Source: SB11 sp035906255
GTDB taxonomy: Bacteria; Bacteroidota; Bacteroidia; UBA8524
DNA: 64,000 nt
NCBI GenBank assembly: GCA_035906255.1
Contig: JAMIFM010000037.1
Coordinates: 186,001 to 250,000 of the forward strand
Reading direction: 5' to 3'
Both the position numbers and the translations under genes were made by a program. The notes beneath the pieces were generated by a model. That model had not been told where the DNA came from. It did not search any database and saw only the letters and a program-made list of their open reading frames with translations. Within the stretch, counting starts at the first letter, position 1. The number at the start of each line of letters is the position of its first letter. Positions 25,054-34,433 of this stretch are shown here, one piece after another.

Positions 25054-27270
25054 ATGAGAAATAAACCTATTAAACTTTTTACGTTCCTTTTAGTTCTTAC
25101 TTCGGTTATTACAGCGTGTAGCAAGAAAACCCGTGTTGAAGCCGACAAAGCATGGGACGTGAGGTCATACTCGGAAGCGAGGGAGATATACAAAGACATC
25201 TTGAGCGACCTGCCCAAAGAAGATCGTGGGCCCATTGCATTTAGAGTTGCAGAAGCATACAGATTAGTAAACGATTACAAAAACGCATTACGTTGGTACG
25301 AGCGTGCTGAAAAAGAAAAATACGGCCCCGAAGCATTGCTGATGCAAGCCGATATGCTAAAACGCCAAGAAAATTATACCGAAGCTATTATCCGTGTAAA
25401 CAAATACCTTGCTGAAAGTCCCAAAGACGAATATGCTAAGAAATTGCTTGAAGGTGCGGAACTGGCTCTTAAATGGATGCAATCACAAGAGTGTATTTTG
25501 TTTAAGGTAGAAAACGTTAAAAAACTTAATAGCCGCTATGCTGATAACTGTGCAATTCCGGTTAAAAAAGAATCTATCATCTTTACCTCAAACCGTGAGG
25601 AAGGTGTATCAGACAAGACATATAAATGGAGCGGCGGCGGTTTCTTTGATTTGTGGGTAGCACCCATAAAGAAAAAACGCGGTGAGTTTTCTATTGAAAA
25701 TCCTGAGCCATTAAAAGGCCCTGCTAACGGTAAATTTAATGAAGGCTCAAGCACTCTTAACTCAAAAGGGTCTGTAATGTACTTTACCCAATGCGGTGGC
25801 AAAGACGGTAAACTTACTACCTGCCAAATATACTCAAGTGCCAAAAAAGGTAAAGATGAGTGGGATGAACCCATCATGCTTTCCTTCTGCGATACCGGCC
25901 ATACATTCGGACACCCAACCCTATCTGCTGATGGAAAAGTAATGTACTTTTCATCAGATATTGATGGCGGTTACGGTGGTAAAGATATTTGGATGGTTCG
26001 TGAAGTAGGTCGTGGTAAAGATTGGAGCAACCCTATCAACCTTGGGCCTGCAATCAATACCGAAGACGATGAAATGTTCCCTTCAGTAGCAGCTGACGGA
26101 ACCTTGTATTTTTCGTCAAACGGGCACGTAGGTATGGGAGGTTTGGATATGTACAAAACAACAGGTACAGGTAATGAATGGAGTGCGCCTGAAAACCTTA
26201 AATACCCTCTAAACTCAGGTGGTGATGATTTCTCAATAGTGTATAAAGCCGATGAACCTCAATCGGGTTACCTGTCATCTAACCGTACAGGTGGTCGTGG
26301 TGATGATGATATTTGGGAGTTCTTCCCCATTCCGCAAACTTTCAAAATCACAGGCCGTGTATTAGATTGTGATACCAAGCAACCTATAGATGAAGCCGCA
26401 GTATTTATCTCAAACGATAAAGATGCTAATAAAATAACCCTTCGTACTGATAAAAACGGGTTCTACTCACAAGTGCTTACTCAAGAAGTTAGCTACGAGC
26501 TTTCAGCCGATAAAAACGAAGCCTTTTATATAGGTAGCAAAACAGCTTACCAAAGCACTAAAGGTCTAATCTGCTCAAAAGAACTGGTACAAGACTTTGA
26601 AATGTGCCGTTTGTGCTTGGATTGTATGTTTAACGTGCGCGGTATCCTTTATGATTTGGATATGGCAAACATTCGCCCCGATGCGGCTAAAATCCTTGAC
26701 GACTCTGTAGTATCGTTGATGAAACGCTTTCCAAGCGTAACCATTGAGCTAGGTTCACACACCGATTGTCGTGCGAGTGCCGATTACAACCGTGATTTGG
26801 CTCAGCGTCGTGCCGATTCAGCAGTAGCCTATATAATCTCAAAAGGTATCGATTCGGCAAGGTTGATAGCAAAAGGATACGGTGAAGATTCACTTTACCT
26901 TAAAAAATGTAAGTGCGACCTTTCTGACTACGAACGTATTTGTACCGAGGCTGAGCACCAGCTAAACCGTCGTACAACAGTACGTATCACCAGCACAACA
27001 TATTTTACCGAGGCTGAGAAAAAACGCAGGGAAGAACAGCGTAGAGTAGAGGAAGAGCAGCGCAGGAGGCAAAACGCCCAACCCGAAGCTCCTAAAACCA
27101 AAGACGATAAAGAAAAGGAACGTCAGAAAAAACAAGAGGAGCGCGAGCGTAAGAAAAAAGAGAAAGAAGAAGAGCGTAAGAAAAAAGCCGACGAGCGTAA
27201 AAAGAAAGCTGAAGAGAAAAAACGCCAGCAAGAAGAAAATAAAAAGAACAAACAAAAGGATAAGAAATAA
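25054..27270 (+). CDS. PorE-like OmpA-family lipoprotein (TPR, propeller, CRD, OmpA)
   Basis: Outer-membrane lipoprotein of 738 residues with the domain order of PorE, a type IX secretion-associated protein. The lipobox ends at Cys22 (SVITAC). A TPR region spans about 30-145. A PD40 beta-propeller (about 165-425) has repeats such as LSADGKVMYFSSD and VAADGTLYFSSNG. A carboxypeptidase regulatory-like domain (about 428-510) precedes an OmpA C-terminal peptidoglycan-binding domain (about 535-650: ELGSHTDCRASADYN, LAQRRADSAVAYI, RRTTVRI). After that comes an unusual tail of about 85 residues made almost only of Lys, Arg, Glu and Gln. The order suggests it ties the secretion apparatus to peptidoglycan; other paralogous OmpA proteins share this layout, so the PorE role is probable rather than certain. 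Confidence 0.82.
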   Translation: MRNKPIKLFTFLLVLTSVITACSKKTRVEADKAWDVRSYSEAREIYKDILSDLPKEDRGPIAFRVAEAYRLVNDYKNALRWYERAEKEKYGPEALLMQADMLKRQENYTEAIIRVNKYLAESPKDEYAKKLLEGAELALKWMQSQECILFKVENVKKLNSRYADNCAIPVKKESIIFTSNREEGVSDKTYKWSGGGFFDLWVAPIKKKRGEFSIENPEPLKGPANGKFNEGSSTLNSKGSVMYFTQCGGKDGKLTTCQIYSSAKKGKDEWDEPIMLSFCDTGHTFGHPTLSADGKVMYFSSDIDGGYGGKDIWMVREVGRGKDWSNPINLGPAINTEDDEMFPSVAADGTLYFSSNGHVGMGGLDMYKTTGTGNEWSAPENLKYPLNSGGDDFSIVYKADEPQSGYLSSNRTGGRGDDDIWEFFPIPQTFKITGRVLDCDTKQPIDEAAVFISNDKDANKITLRTDKNGFYSQVLTQEVSYELSADKNEAFYIGSKTAYQSTKGLICSKELVQDFEMCRLCLDCMFNVRGILYDLDMANIRPDAAKILDDSVVSLMKRFPSVTIELGSHTDCRASADYNRDLAQRRADSAVAYIISKGIDSARLIAKGYGEDSLYLKKCKCDLSDYERICTEAEHQLNRRTTVRITSTTYFTEAEKKRREEQRRVEEEQRRRQNAQPEAPKTKDDKEKERQKKQEERERKKKEKEEERKKKADERKKKAEEKKRQQEENKKNKQKDKK

Positions 27271-27300
27271 TCCTGACGTATAAACCAATTAAACGCAAAG

Positions 27301-27323
27301 GCCACCGCAAAACGGTGGCTTTT
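27301..27323 (+). terminator. Intrinsic terminator after the PorE-like gene
   Basis: 7-bp GC-rich stem GCCACCG / CGGTGGC with a CAAAA loop, followed by TTTT, 30 bases after the stop codon. Confidence 0.85.
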
Positions 27324-27381
27324 GTGTTATTATCTCACCCTAAAAACGCGTATTTTCGCGTACCAAATTTTAACTAATACA

Positions 27382-28482
27382 ATGACCGAACAAGCAGCTT
27401 TGAAAACAGTAGCCTTAAACGATTTACATATATCACTCGGAGGTAAAATGGTTCCTTTTGCAGGATACAATATGCCCGTGCAATACAGCAACCTTATTCA
27501 GGAGCATTTACAAGTGCGCAACTCTGTGGGTGTATTTGATGTTTCGCACATGGGTGAATTTCATTTGAAAGGCGAAAAAGCACTTGATTTGATACAAAAA
27601 GTTACGAGCAATGATGCTTCGGTGCTTGTGGATGGTAAAGTACAATATAGCTGCTTGCCCAACGACAAAGGTGGTATAGTAGATGATTTATTGGTGTACC
27701 GTTATGCGGCTGATGAATACTATTTAGTTGTAAACGCCAGTAATATTGAGAAGGACTGGAATTGGATTAGCAGCCACAACACTTACGGTGTTGAGATGCA
27801 AAATCTTAGCGACCAATACAGCTTATTAGCTGTGCAAGGCCCTAATGCCATTAAAGCATTACAAAAACTTACTGATGTAAACCTTTCGTCACTTGAGTAT
27901 TATAGCTTCACTGTAGGCAAAATGGCAGGTATAGAGCAGGTGATTATTTCTAATACAGGTTATACCGGTGCAGGTGGTTTTGAGTTGTACGTGATGAATG
28001 GCGATGCACGCAAACTATGGGATGCTGTTTTTGAGGCTGGAGCAGAATTTGAGATACTTCCTTGCGGTTTGGGTGCACGTGATACCTTGCGCCTTGAAAT
28101 GGGCTTTTGCTTATACGGCAACGATATAAATGACGAGACTTCACCCATTGAAGCAGGTTTGGGTTGGATTACCAAGTTTACTAAAGACTTTATAAAATCA
28201 GACTACCACAAAGGTTTGAAAGAGAACGGTGTAAGCAAGAAACTGGTAGGATTTGAAATGATAGACAGGGGCATACCCCGTCAGCACTATACAATACAGG
28301 ATGCTGATGGCAATGTAATAGGCGAAGTTACATCAGGTACCCAATCACCCAACCTTAATAAAGGTATAGGTATAGGATATATACAAACAGCTTTTGCAAA
28401 GGCAGGCACAGAAATCTTTATCAACATCCGCGATAAAGCAATCAAAGCGCAGGTGGTTAAAGTACCTTTCTTAAAGCAATAA
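27382..28482 (+). CDS. gcvT: Glycine cleavage system T protein (aminomethyltransferase)
   Basis: Tetrahydrofolate-dependent aminomethyltransferase of the glycine cleavage system; transfers the methylene group from the lipoylated H protein to THF. It has 366 residues from the ATG at 27382, the normal family length; the longer frame from 27322 would run back into the terminator of the previous gene. Signatures are VFDVSHMGEF near residue 50, SNTGYTGAGGFELYV near 195, LPCGLGARDTLRLEMG near 232 and GIGYIQ near the end. The other components (GcvH, GcvP) are not in the window. No glycine riboswitch was seen in the short upstream gap. Confidence 0.95.
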   Translation: MTEQAALKTVALNDLHISLGGKMVPFAGYNMPVQYSNLIQEHLQVRNSVGVFDVSHMGEFHLKGEKALDLIQKVTSNDASVLVDGKVQYSCLPNDKGGIVDDLLVYRYAADEYYLVVNASNIEKDWNWISSHNTYGVEMQNLSDQYSLLAVQGPNAIKALQKLTDVNLSSLEYYSFTVGKMAGIEQVIISNTGYTGAGGFELYVMNGDARKLWDAVFEAGAEFEILPCGLGARDTLRLEMGFCLYGNDINDETSPIEAGLGWITKFTKDFIKSDYHKGLKENGVSKKLVGFEMIDRGIPRQHYTIQDADGNVIGEVTSGTQSPNLNKGIGIGYIQTAFAKAGTEIFINIRDKAIKAQVVKVPFLKQ

Positions 28483-28548
28483 AACTTTAAGCACCATGTG
28501 AGGGTGGGAGGGCAAAAAAATGTATATCTTAGTAAATACTAATAAACT

Positions 28549-29193
28549 ATGAAAAAGATTTTTTTGCCCTTATTACTGTTTTGTATAATGCAAACGGCAT
28601 TTGCACAAAAAAGCCGTACTGCGGATAGTCTTCGCAATACATACAACCGTGAGTTTTTATTAAACCCGCTATCGTTTTTTGTGGGCGGGTTTGAGGTTGG
28701 TTACGGTATCATAAACACCAAAGGTCGCGCCATTCGGTTTATCGGGGGGTATTATTTCTCAGAAAACCCATCTTCATACAACGAAGAAGAACCATTTGGT
28801 GTAACCTCAACCTATACCCGTAAAAATATGGAAGGTGCCCGGTTCGAGTTCCAGTACCTGCTGTTAAAACCCACTTCAAGCGGTATGCGTTTTTACGGTG
28901 GCCCTTATGGTGTAGTAAAAACCATAAGTATGGATGTTAGCCGAACTATTAATGGCTCATCAACAGTTACTACACTCAATTATAAGGCAAGGGCAACAGC
29001 CGTTAGCGCAGGTATCTTGTTGGGTATGCGTCAATATGTGATGGATAATATCTTTTTTGATGCCTATATAGGAGGCGGTATCAATATTCCTGTTTCGAGT
29101 GAAAAAATAGACGATGTTCATCTGGATGTAGTTAACCCCTATAAACGCAGTATTAATCCACGCGCAGGACTAACAGTCGGCTACGCATTCTAA
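28549..29193 (+). CDS. Exported protein of unknown function, probable beta-barrel (copy 1)
   Basis: Protein of 214 residues with a signal peptide ending FAQ (MKKIFLPLLLFCIMQTAFAQ). The rest alternates polar and aromatic or hydrophobic residues in short strands (FEVGYGI, AIRFIGGYYF, FEFQYLLL, MRFYGGPYG, FFDAYIGGGINIP) and ends in an aromatic residue (GLTVGYAF), the pattern of a small outer-membrane beta-barrel. It is a paralogue of the next gene: both share EFLLNPLSFFV/EFILNPLPFFV, GFELGYG and VNPYKRSINPRAGL. Twelve bases separate them, so the pair is one transcript. The family is not recognised beyond the barrel pattern. Confidence 0.72.
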   Translation: MKKIFLPLLLFCIMQTAFAQKSRTADSLRNTYNREFLLNPLSFFVGGFEVGYGIINTKGRAIRFIGGYYFSENPSSYNEEEPFGVTSTYTRKNMEGARFEFQYLLLKPTSSGMRFYGGPYGVVKTISMDVSRTINGSSTVTTLNYKARATAVSAGILLGMRQYVMDNIFFDAYIGGGINIPVSSEKIDDVHLDVVNPYKRSINPRAGLTVGYAF

Positions 29194-29205
29194 TCAATTA
29201 ACACA

Positions 29206-29805
29206 ATGAAAAAGCTGTTCATAGTACTAATACTGTGCATTGTATCGGTTGGGTTACAAGCTCAGCAAAGCAGTAAAAGAGACTCTGCACTTAACGAATA
29301 CAGGAACGAGTTTATACTTAACCCGCTTCCCTTTTTTGTAAGCGGTTTTGAACTTGGCTACGGTGCTATTTTCCCAGATGGGTTTAACTTTAGAGTAATT
29401 GGCGGATATTACATATCAGAAAGTGCATCTTCATACAGCGATGAGTTTAAAAATATGGAAGGTTTTAGGGTTGAGTGTCAATATTTAGCCTTAAAGCCCG
29501 TTAAGTCAAGCTCTCGTTACTACTTGGGCGGATATGCCAATTACAAACAAATAAGCCTTGAAAAAGAATCAGCACCCAATTCAAACAGGTTTGATAAGCT
29601 GCACGCCTCTGCTGTAGGCTTTGGAGTACTTTTGGGAATCAGGCAGTACAATAGCGGTGGCTTTTTCTTTGATTTCTACATAGGCGGGGGCCCTACTATA
29701 AGTGTTGATAACGCCAATGCCGAAGAGGCTCATATACCCCTTGTTAATCCTTATAAGCGCAGTATCAACCCCCGTGCAGGGTTAAGTATCGGGATATTGT
29801 TTTAA
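29206..29805 (+). CDS. Exported protein of unknown function, probable beta-barrel (copy 2)
   Basis: Protein of 199 residues, the tandem paralogue of the preceding gene, with its own signal peptide (MKKLFIVLILCIVSVGLQAQ). Shared blocks include GYY.SE..SSY, the ME(G)xRxExQYLxLKP strand, GVLLGIRQY, FFDFYIGGG and NPYKRSINPRAGL near the C-terminus. It is shorter in the second quarter, where copy 1 has an insertion around EEEPFGVTSTYTRK. The C-terminus ends in phenylalanine (GILF), consistent with BAM-dependent insertion. A terminator follows 20 bases after the stop. Function is unknown. Confidence 0.72.
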   Translation: MKKLFIVLILCIVSVGLQAQQSSKRDSALNEYRNEFILNPLPFFVSGFELGYGAIFPDGFNFRVIGGYYISESASSYSDEFKNMEGFRVECQYLALKPVKSSSRYYLGGYANYKQISLEKESAPNSNRFDKLHASAVGFGVLLGIRQYNSGGFFFDFYIGGGPTISVDNANAEEAHIPLVNPYKRSINPRAGLSIGILF

Positions 29806-29825
29806 GAATATGATATGGTTTTTTG

Positions 29826-29849
29826 AAAGCGGCTTATGCCGCTTTTTTT
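29826..29849 (+). terminator. Intrinsic terminator after the barrel-protein pair
   Basis: 8-bp stem AAAGCGGC / GCCGCTTT with a TTAT loop, followed by a T run to 29849. Confidence 0.9.
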
Positions 29850-29862
29850 GTTATTTTGTAGT

Positions 29863-30497
29863 ATGCAAGAAGTATGGGTGGCCTTTGGTATTAATGACGC
29901 TAAGACGATTTTAAAAGTGCTTAACCAAAATGGCATAGAGGGCAAAGTACAGGAAGAAACTACGGAGGCAGATGCCTTTATGATGATTGACCCTACACAA
30001 AGAACATACAGATTTTTGTTGCGGAACAAGATGCACTGAAAGCCTCAGCAGTGATTGAAAATTATCTTGAAACTATTGAAGAAGTATGCGAGAACAATCC
30101 CTATGAAGAATTAACGGATGAAGACTTACGGGAAGAATTGGTTTTAGACTTTGCAGGAGAGAACATTAATAGTATTCACAAAGAACTTGAGCAGCGTGGC
30201 TTGACAGAGGAAGATATTAAAAAAGGTAAACAAAAACTATCAGATACTCTGTTCAGGCCAAATAGGGCAGATTACTTTACTTTTTTTATTGGTTTTATGG
30301 GTGCGTTAGGTTTAGGGATAGGTGGCATAACCACGGGAGTAAAACTATACTATGGCAAGAATAAAAACCTCATTACGGGCGAAGAGTATTATAAATACGA
30401 TAGCTTAAGCCGTGATTTAGGATTATTGATGATATTTATAGGCTCATTTTTTTTACTCATTGTACTTGCGTTAATAGTTATAGTACTATACCTGTAA
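29863..30497 (+). pseudogene. DUF2007-like membrane protein gene split by a one-base frameshift
   Basis: The frame from the ATG at 29863 encodes MQEVWVAFGINDAKTILKVL and continues to a TGA at 30037-30039. The next frame, open in the same region, reads NIQIFVAEQDALKASAVIEN and continues to a stop at 30497. Adding one A in the AAAG near 29998-30002 joins them into a 211-residue protein. The joined N-terminal 70 residues resemble a DUF2007-type signal-transducing domain (fold partner strand IFVAEQDALKA). The rest has an acidic helical section and two membrane helices (about residues 137-158 and 185-208). Either a recent frameshift mutation or a sequencing error in an A-rich run explains the split; the downstream part could still start at the GTG at 30051. 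Confidence 0.6.
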
Positions 30498-30506
30498 AAC
30501 AACAAA

Positions 30507-30523
30507 CCCCGCTTTTGGCGGGG
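30507..30523. terminator. Hairpin between convergent genes, probable terminator
   Basis: Stem CCCCGC / GCGGGG with a five-base loop, flanked by A-rich sequence on the left and CTTATTTG on the right. It lies between the convergent DUF2007-like gene and the LruC gene and may end both transcripts; the T tracts are short. Confidence 0.65.
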
Positions 30524-30550
30524 CTTATTTGATTATAAGAATCCGAAGTT

Positions 30551-32746
30551 TTAATAGATAAAATCATTGTTTCGGTACGAACCAAAGTTCCTGTACCAGT
30601 TGGGGTAAGATGTACCACCCGATAAAGCCCAATCATCAAAATAATTATAGGCTTGTAAAATGCTCGACTTTTCAATTGGGTAAGCAAAGTTTTCAGGTAT
30701 TTGCATTGCCCAAGGCAAACCTTGTGCATTTTTGTAATAGATACCATTTGCAGGAACTGAGCGGTCGTCGCGGGTACCAAACTTAGTATGGTCTGCCAAT
30801 GAAGTAGGCTTGTGGTTAGCCATGTGTACCTCAAGTCCGCGTGTCCTGTTTACAATAATAAAAGGGTTAAACTCTTCAAACACCGCCCTGCTGTCAGCAA
30901 TTGCTGTAGCAAAAGTTACAGTAGTAAAGTTTGTATCCGATGCACAGAAAGGATTAGCCTTAATGGTATTAAACATCGAGCCGCCTCTGCGGTGCAAATA
31001 AGGTTCGGGTGAGTCAAAACAGATAATAACTGCTTTGGCTTGGCCTGCTTCAGTTCCGTTAGGGTTGCGGTTAATGTAACTTCTCACAAACGATTGGCCG
31101 GCAACGCTCAATACCTCATTAGGGTATATGTTATCAAGGCTAAAACCAAAAGCATTATCAAAACCGGCACCAATTGCACGGGGCTTAATCTTAGTTTTAT
31201 AGTCCACCACAGTGTTACCGGCATTGTAAACCTTGTGTACGTTAAACGCCACCACTAAATCGTTATAGTCATAATCCCCTTTTGATGGCCACAAATCTTC
31301 AAACACAATGTTAGAACAAGTGGTAGCGCAAGGGTAAAAGCGGTTAAACGCGCGGGTAGGGTCGTTAGGATAGCCATCCAGTACATCGGGGACACCATCG
31401 CCGTCAGCATCCGCAACTACAAGCACTCCAAAACCTTCATTGTTACAAGAGTTAGTAGCTAAATAACCGCTGCACGATAACTGCGCAGGGCTGGTAAACG
31501 TAGCATTATTAGTTTCAACACCGTTATTATCACAATAGTTAATTTTACCTTTTACAGTACTGCCGCTGTTTAACGTAGTAGTTCCTGAAACCTTCACATA
31601 GCTGGTATTTGTGCCTGTACCATTGATTTCTCCGGTTGAAGTAAGATGCACAGTACTTAATAAAGCACCGTTTTGCAAGGCTGCTTTCGCCCCCGATGCA
31701 AACGTAGTTGTGCCCATTACCTTGGTATAACTGTTACTGGTGAGTGTACCATTAACAATTAAATTATTGGTAGTTGAAAGGTTACAGTAGTTATACAAGT
31801 TTTTACCTGCATTAACCGTTACATTGTTGTTCACAGTAACGTGGTCGTAGTTGGTAAAGGTGTTCTCTACATTTAAGTTATTAGATACATACAACTTACC
31901 GAAGTTACCGAAAGAGCCAGTTGAAGTAACGGTTAGCGAACAGAAAATACGCATGTGGCCGTGATTTTCAGTAATGTTATTGGCATCATAACAATTGTTA
32001 ACCTTTAAGCTGTCGCTCCAGTTATACAACTGAGTAGTAGAACTGTTAGAGAGAATCTTATCAATAGTAACAATAGAACGCTCTAATATATAAATACGCG
32101 AACTATTATTTAGAGTAAGGCTATCCAAAGTACCCGAAGCGCAAAACTTTACAATACCACCGTTCATGGTAAGTTTACCGCTAAAAGTTCCGGTAATACA
32201 AGCTACACCACTATTAATTACAAGGTTACCACTATAATTGTTATACGTTGTAGCACAACCCGTATTACAAGTAAAACCCGAACCTGCTTTTGTAAACACA
32301 TAAGCATTAGGCTCGGCACCGTTATCAAACAATTTGGTTACAAATTTATTGGCAGCTACTTTTTCATACGTTTTGTTACCGCTCAAATCAACCTTCTCAA
32401 TGTATAGGAACTCTTGAGTAGCATCTACACGCATTTTGGCTGTAAACTCATGCTTTTCATCAGTCATGCCTTGTATAGAAAGTTTGCCTGTACTTGGCTC
32501 ATCGATATAAATGTTGATACCAAAACGCTCTTCCGGGAAACTTGGGTTGGCCACTTTAACCCTGATTAAAAGATCTTTAGTTGTTTCAAAATTAAAATTT
32601 GAAGGAACTATCAATTTATCAATATCAGTAATGTGGACAGAGTTATCCGCATTACCACCGTCATCCTTAGACGGCTGATCCCTCTTGCACGAAGCAAGTA
32701 AAACGGGAACAGATATCGCTATTAAAAAAAGTGTCCTGAATTTCAT
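30551..32746 (-). CDS. LruC-domain lipoprotein
   Basis: Surface or outer-membrane lipoprotein of 731 residues from the ATG at 32746, chosen because it starts the lipoprotein signal directly (lipobox VLLASC, Cys20); the frame extends 16 codons further upstream without signal character. The middle (about 150-440) is a repetitive asparagine/threonine-rich beta-solenoid-like region with strands such as LTVTSTGSFGNFGKLYVSNN. The C-terminal third is the LruC/DUF4842 module, starting with a calcium-binding-like DADGDGVPDVLDGYPNDP and the motif DYDYNDLVVAF. Function is unknown; LruC domains occur on cell-surface proteins in Bacteroidota and Leptospira. Monocistronic. Confidence 0.84.
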   Translation of the reverse strand: MKFRTLFLIAISVPVLLASCKRDQPSKDDGGNADNSVHITDIDKLIVPSNFNFETTKDLLIRVKVANPSFPEERFGINIYIDEPSTGKLSIQGMTDEKHEFTAKMRVDATQEFLYIEKVDLSGNKTYEKVAANKFVTKLFDNGAEPNAYVFTKAGSGFTCNTGCATTYNNYSGNLVINSGVACITGTFSGKLTMNGGIVKFCASGTLDSLTLNNSSRIYILERSIVTIDKILSNSSTTQLYNWSDSLKVNNCYDANNITENHGHMRIFCSLTVTSTGSFGNFGKLYVSNNLNVENTFTNYDHVTVNNNVTVNAGKNLYNYCNLSTTNNLIVNGTLTSNSYTKVMGTTTFASGAKAALQNGALLSTVHLTSTGEINGTGTNTSYVKVSGTTTLNSGSTVKGKINYCDNNGVETNNATFTSPAQLSCSGYLATNSCNNEGFGVLVVADADGDGVPDVLDGYPNDPTRAFNRFYPCATTCSNIVFEDLWPSKGDYDYNDLVVAFNVHKVYNAGNTVVDYKTKIKPRAIGAGFDNAFGFSLDNIYPNEVLSVAGQSFVRSYINRNPNGTEAGQAKAVIICFDSPEPYLHRRGGSMFNTIKANPFCASDTNFTTVTFATAIADSRAVFEEFNPFIIVNRTRGLEVHMANHKPTSLADHTKFGTRDDRSVPANGIYYKNAQGLPWAMQIPENFAYPIEKSSILQAYNYFDDWALSGGTSYPNWYRNFGSYRNNDFIY

Positions 32747-33198
32747 CGCAGTAAAAAGTTTATTCCTAATTCGCAATACGAAGGTATTTATCACCCTACG
32801 TCTATAAAATCACTTTTTTATAAGTGGCGGCAATTTTATGTGAGTGGCGGTGAAATGAAAAAACACGGTTCGAAGGGCGAAAATATATGAAAACATTGAT
32901 GATTTGACTAAAAAACAGGACACTAAAAACTATCCTGAAAATACTTTTAAACTATGTATTAATTATTTGATAATATGGGTAAATAAGGCAACGGATGAAC
33001 GGCATAATTATTTTAAGTAATGATTTGTATATGAATTTATTGCGTTAATTTTTATGAAGAAAACTAAATAATAAATAACGCTAAAACACCGACGCAAGAT
33101 TTGCAAACAACGCACATAAAAGTATGGCCGGCTAACAAATGTAAAATACCGAGGGGCATTGGTTATCTTTGCCCGCGATTTTACAAACTCCCTTTAGC
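32747..33198. other. Gene-free divergent intergenic region
   Basis: About 450 AT-rich bases between the divergent LruC and thiolase genes. I see no open reading frame, tRNA or clear RNA structure; only a -7-type promoter box for the thiolase gene (33164-33171) is recognisable. Confidence 0.6.
33164..33171 (+). promoter_or_regulatory. Probable -7 box of the thiolase gene
   Basis: TATCTTTG matches the Bacteroidota -7 consensus TAnnTTTG and ends 27 bases before the thiolase ATG at 33199. A -33 TTTG is not evident. Confidence 0.4.
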
Positions 33199-34398
33199 AT
33201 GAAAACAGTATATGTGATTGATGCACTGCGTACGCCCATAGGCAAATACGGAGGCACACTTTCAACCGTTAGGCCCGATGATATGGCCGCATACGTGATA
33301 AAAAAACTGGTAGAGCGCAACCCGCAAATTGATGTTACAGAAATAGAAGATGTAATATTTGGGGCGGCCAACCAAGCAGGCGAAGACAACCGTAACGTAG
33401 CCCGTATGGCTCTATTGCTGGCCGGATTGCCTGTTACAATACCCGGGGCTACCGTTAATCGTTTGTGTGCCAGCGGCCTTGAAGCAATACAACAAGCTGC
33501 CCGTAGCATAGCCGCAGGAGTAGGAGAGATGTACATAGCAGGCGGAGTTGAGAGCATGAGCCGTGCCCCGTTTGTAATGGCAAAATCATACGAAGCATTT
33601 AACCGTCAGCCTGAGATTTACGATACCACTATAGGATGGCGATTTACCAACCCTGCATTATCAGCATTGTACTACCCATACGTAATGGGCGAAACCGCTG
33701 AAAACGTTGCAGAACGTTGGACAATTAGCCGTTTAGAGCAAGATGAATTTGCCGCCCATTCACAGGCAAAATACCAGCAAGCCCACGAAGCAGGAAAGTT
33801 TGCACAAGAACTGGTGCCTTATGTGATACCTCAACGCAAAGGCGAACCGATAGTATTTGCAAAAGATGAACAACCTCGTCTTTCGAGCATTGAAGTATTA
33901 GGAGGTTTAAAGCCAGCCTTTAAGAAAGAGGGAACAGTTACCGCAGGTAACTCATCAGGAGTGAACGACGGAGCATCAGCCTTATTGCTGGCTTCAGAAG
34001 AAGCAGTTAAAAAATACAACCTTACCCCAATGGCTCGTGTAGCTTCGTTTGCAGTGGCCGGAGTTGACCCCGCTATTATGGGTATAGGGCCTGTACCTGC
34101 ATCACAAAAAGCACTTAAAAGGGCGGGTATTACTGCTAATGAGTTAGATTTGGTTGAACTGAATGAAGCCTTTGCTTCACAGTCTATTGCCTGCATCCGC
34201 GATTTGAACCTTAACCCTGAAAAAGTAAACGTAAACGGGGGGGCTATTGCTATAGGCCATCCGTTGGGTTGCAGCGGTGCCCGTATCACAGCTACCTTAT
34301 TGCACGAAATGCAAAAGCGTGAAAGTGCCCGCTATGGTCTTGCTTCAATGTGTATTGGTGTAGGGCAGGGCAGCGCAATTGTGTACGAGAAAGTATAA
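33199..34398 (+). CDS. Acetyl-CoA acyltransferase, 3-oxoadipyl-CoA thiolase type
   Basis: Thiolase of 399 residues that splits a 3-oxoacyl-CoA with CoA. The ATG at 33199 begins the conserved MKTVYVIDALRTPIGKYGG. The nucleophile is Cys90 (NRLCASGLEA). The C-terminal catalytic groups lie in GGAIAIGHPLGCSGAR and CIGVGQG. The stretch YDTTIGWRF after SRAPFVM is characteristic of PcaF/PaaJ, the 3-oxoadipyl-CoA thiolases of aromatic-compound breakdown, rather than of PhaA or FadA. No other phenylacetate or beta-ketoadipate genes adjoin it, so a general degradative thiolase remains possible. Monocistronic. Confidence 0.88.
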   Translation: MKTVYVIDALRTPIGKYGGTLSTVRPDDMAAYVIKKLVERNPQIDVTEIEDVIFGAANQAGEDNRNVARMALLLAGLPVTIPGATVNRLCASGLEAIQQAARSIAAGVGEMYIAGGVESMSRAPFVMAKSYEAFNRQPEIYDTTIGWRFTNPALSALYYPYVMGETAENVAERWTISRLEQDEFAAHSQAKYQQAHEAGKFAQELVPYVIPQRKGEPIVFAKDEQPRLSSIEVLGGLKPAFKKEGTVTAGNSSGVNDGASALLLASEEAVKKYNLTPMARVASFAVAGVDPAIMGIGPVPASQKALKRAGITANELDLVELNEAFASQSIACIRDLNLNPEKVNVNGGAIAIGHPLGCSGARITATLLHEMQKRESARYGLASMCIGVGQGSAIVYEKV

Positions 34399-34433
34399 CA
34401 ACATTTTTATACACCCCTTTAAACCTTTTTGGG

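Noticed and set aside
27330..27381. Glycine riboswitch upstream of gcvT
   Set aside because: The gap between the preceding terminator and the start is too short and lacks the conserved aptamer pattern.
29990..30040. Programmed -1 frameshift in the DUF2007-like gene
   Set aside because: The frames could be joined by a -1 slip, but there is no canonical X_XXY_YYZ heptamer and no strong downstream structure; an indel is simpler.
33831..34289. 152-residue open frame antisense to the thiolase
   Set aside because: Contained in a conserved gene and without protein-like features.
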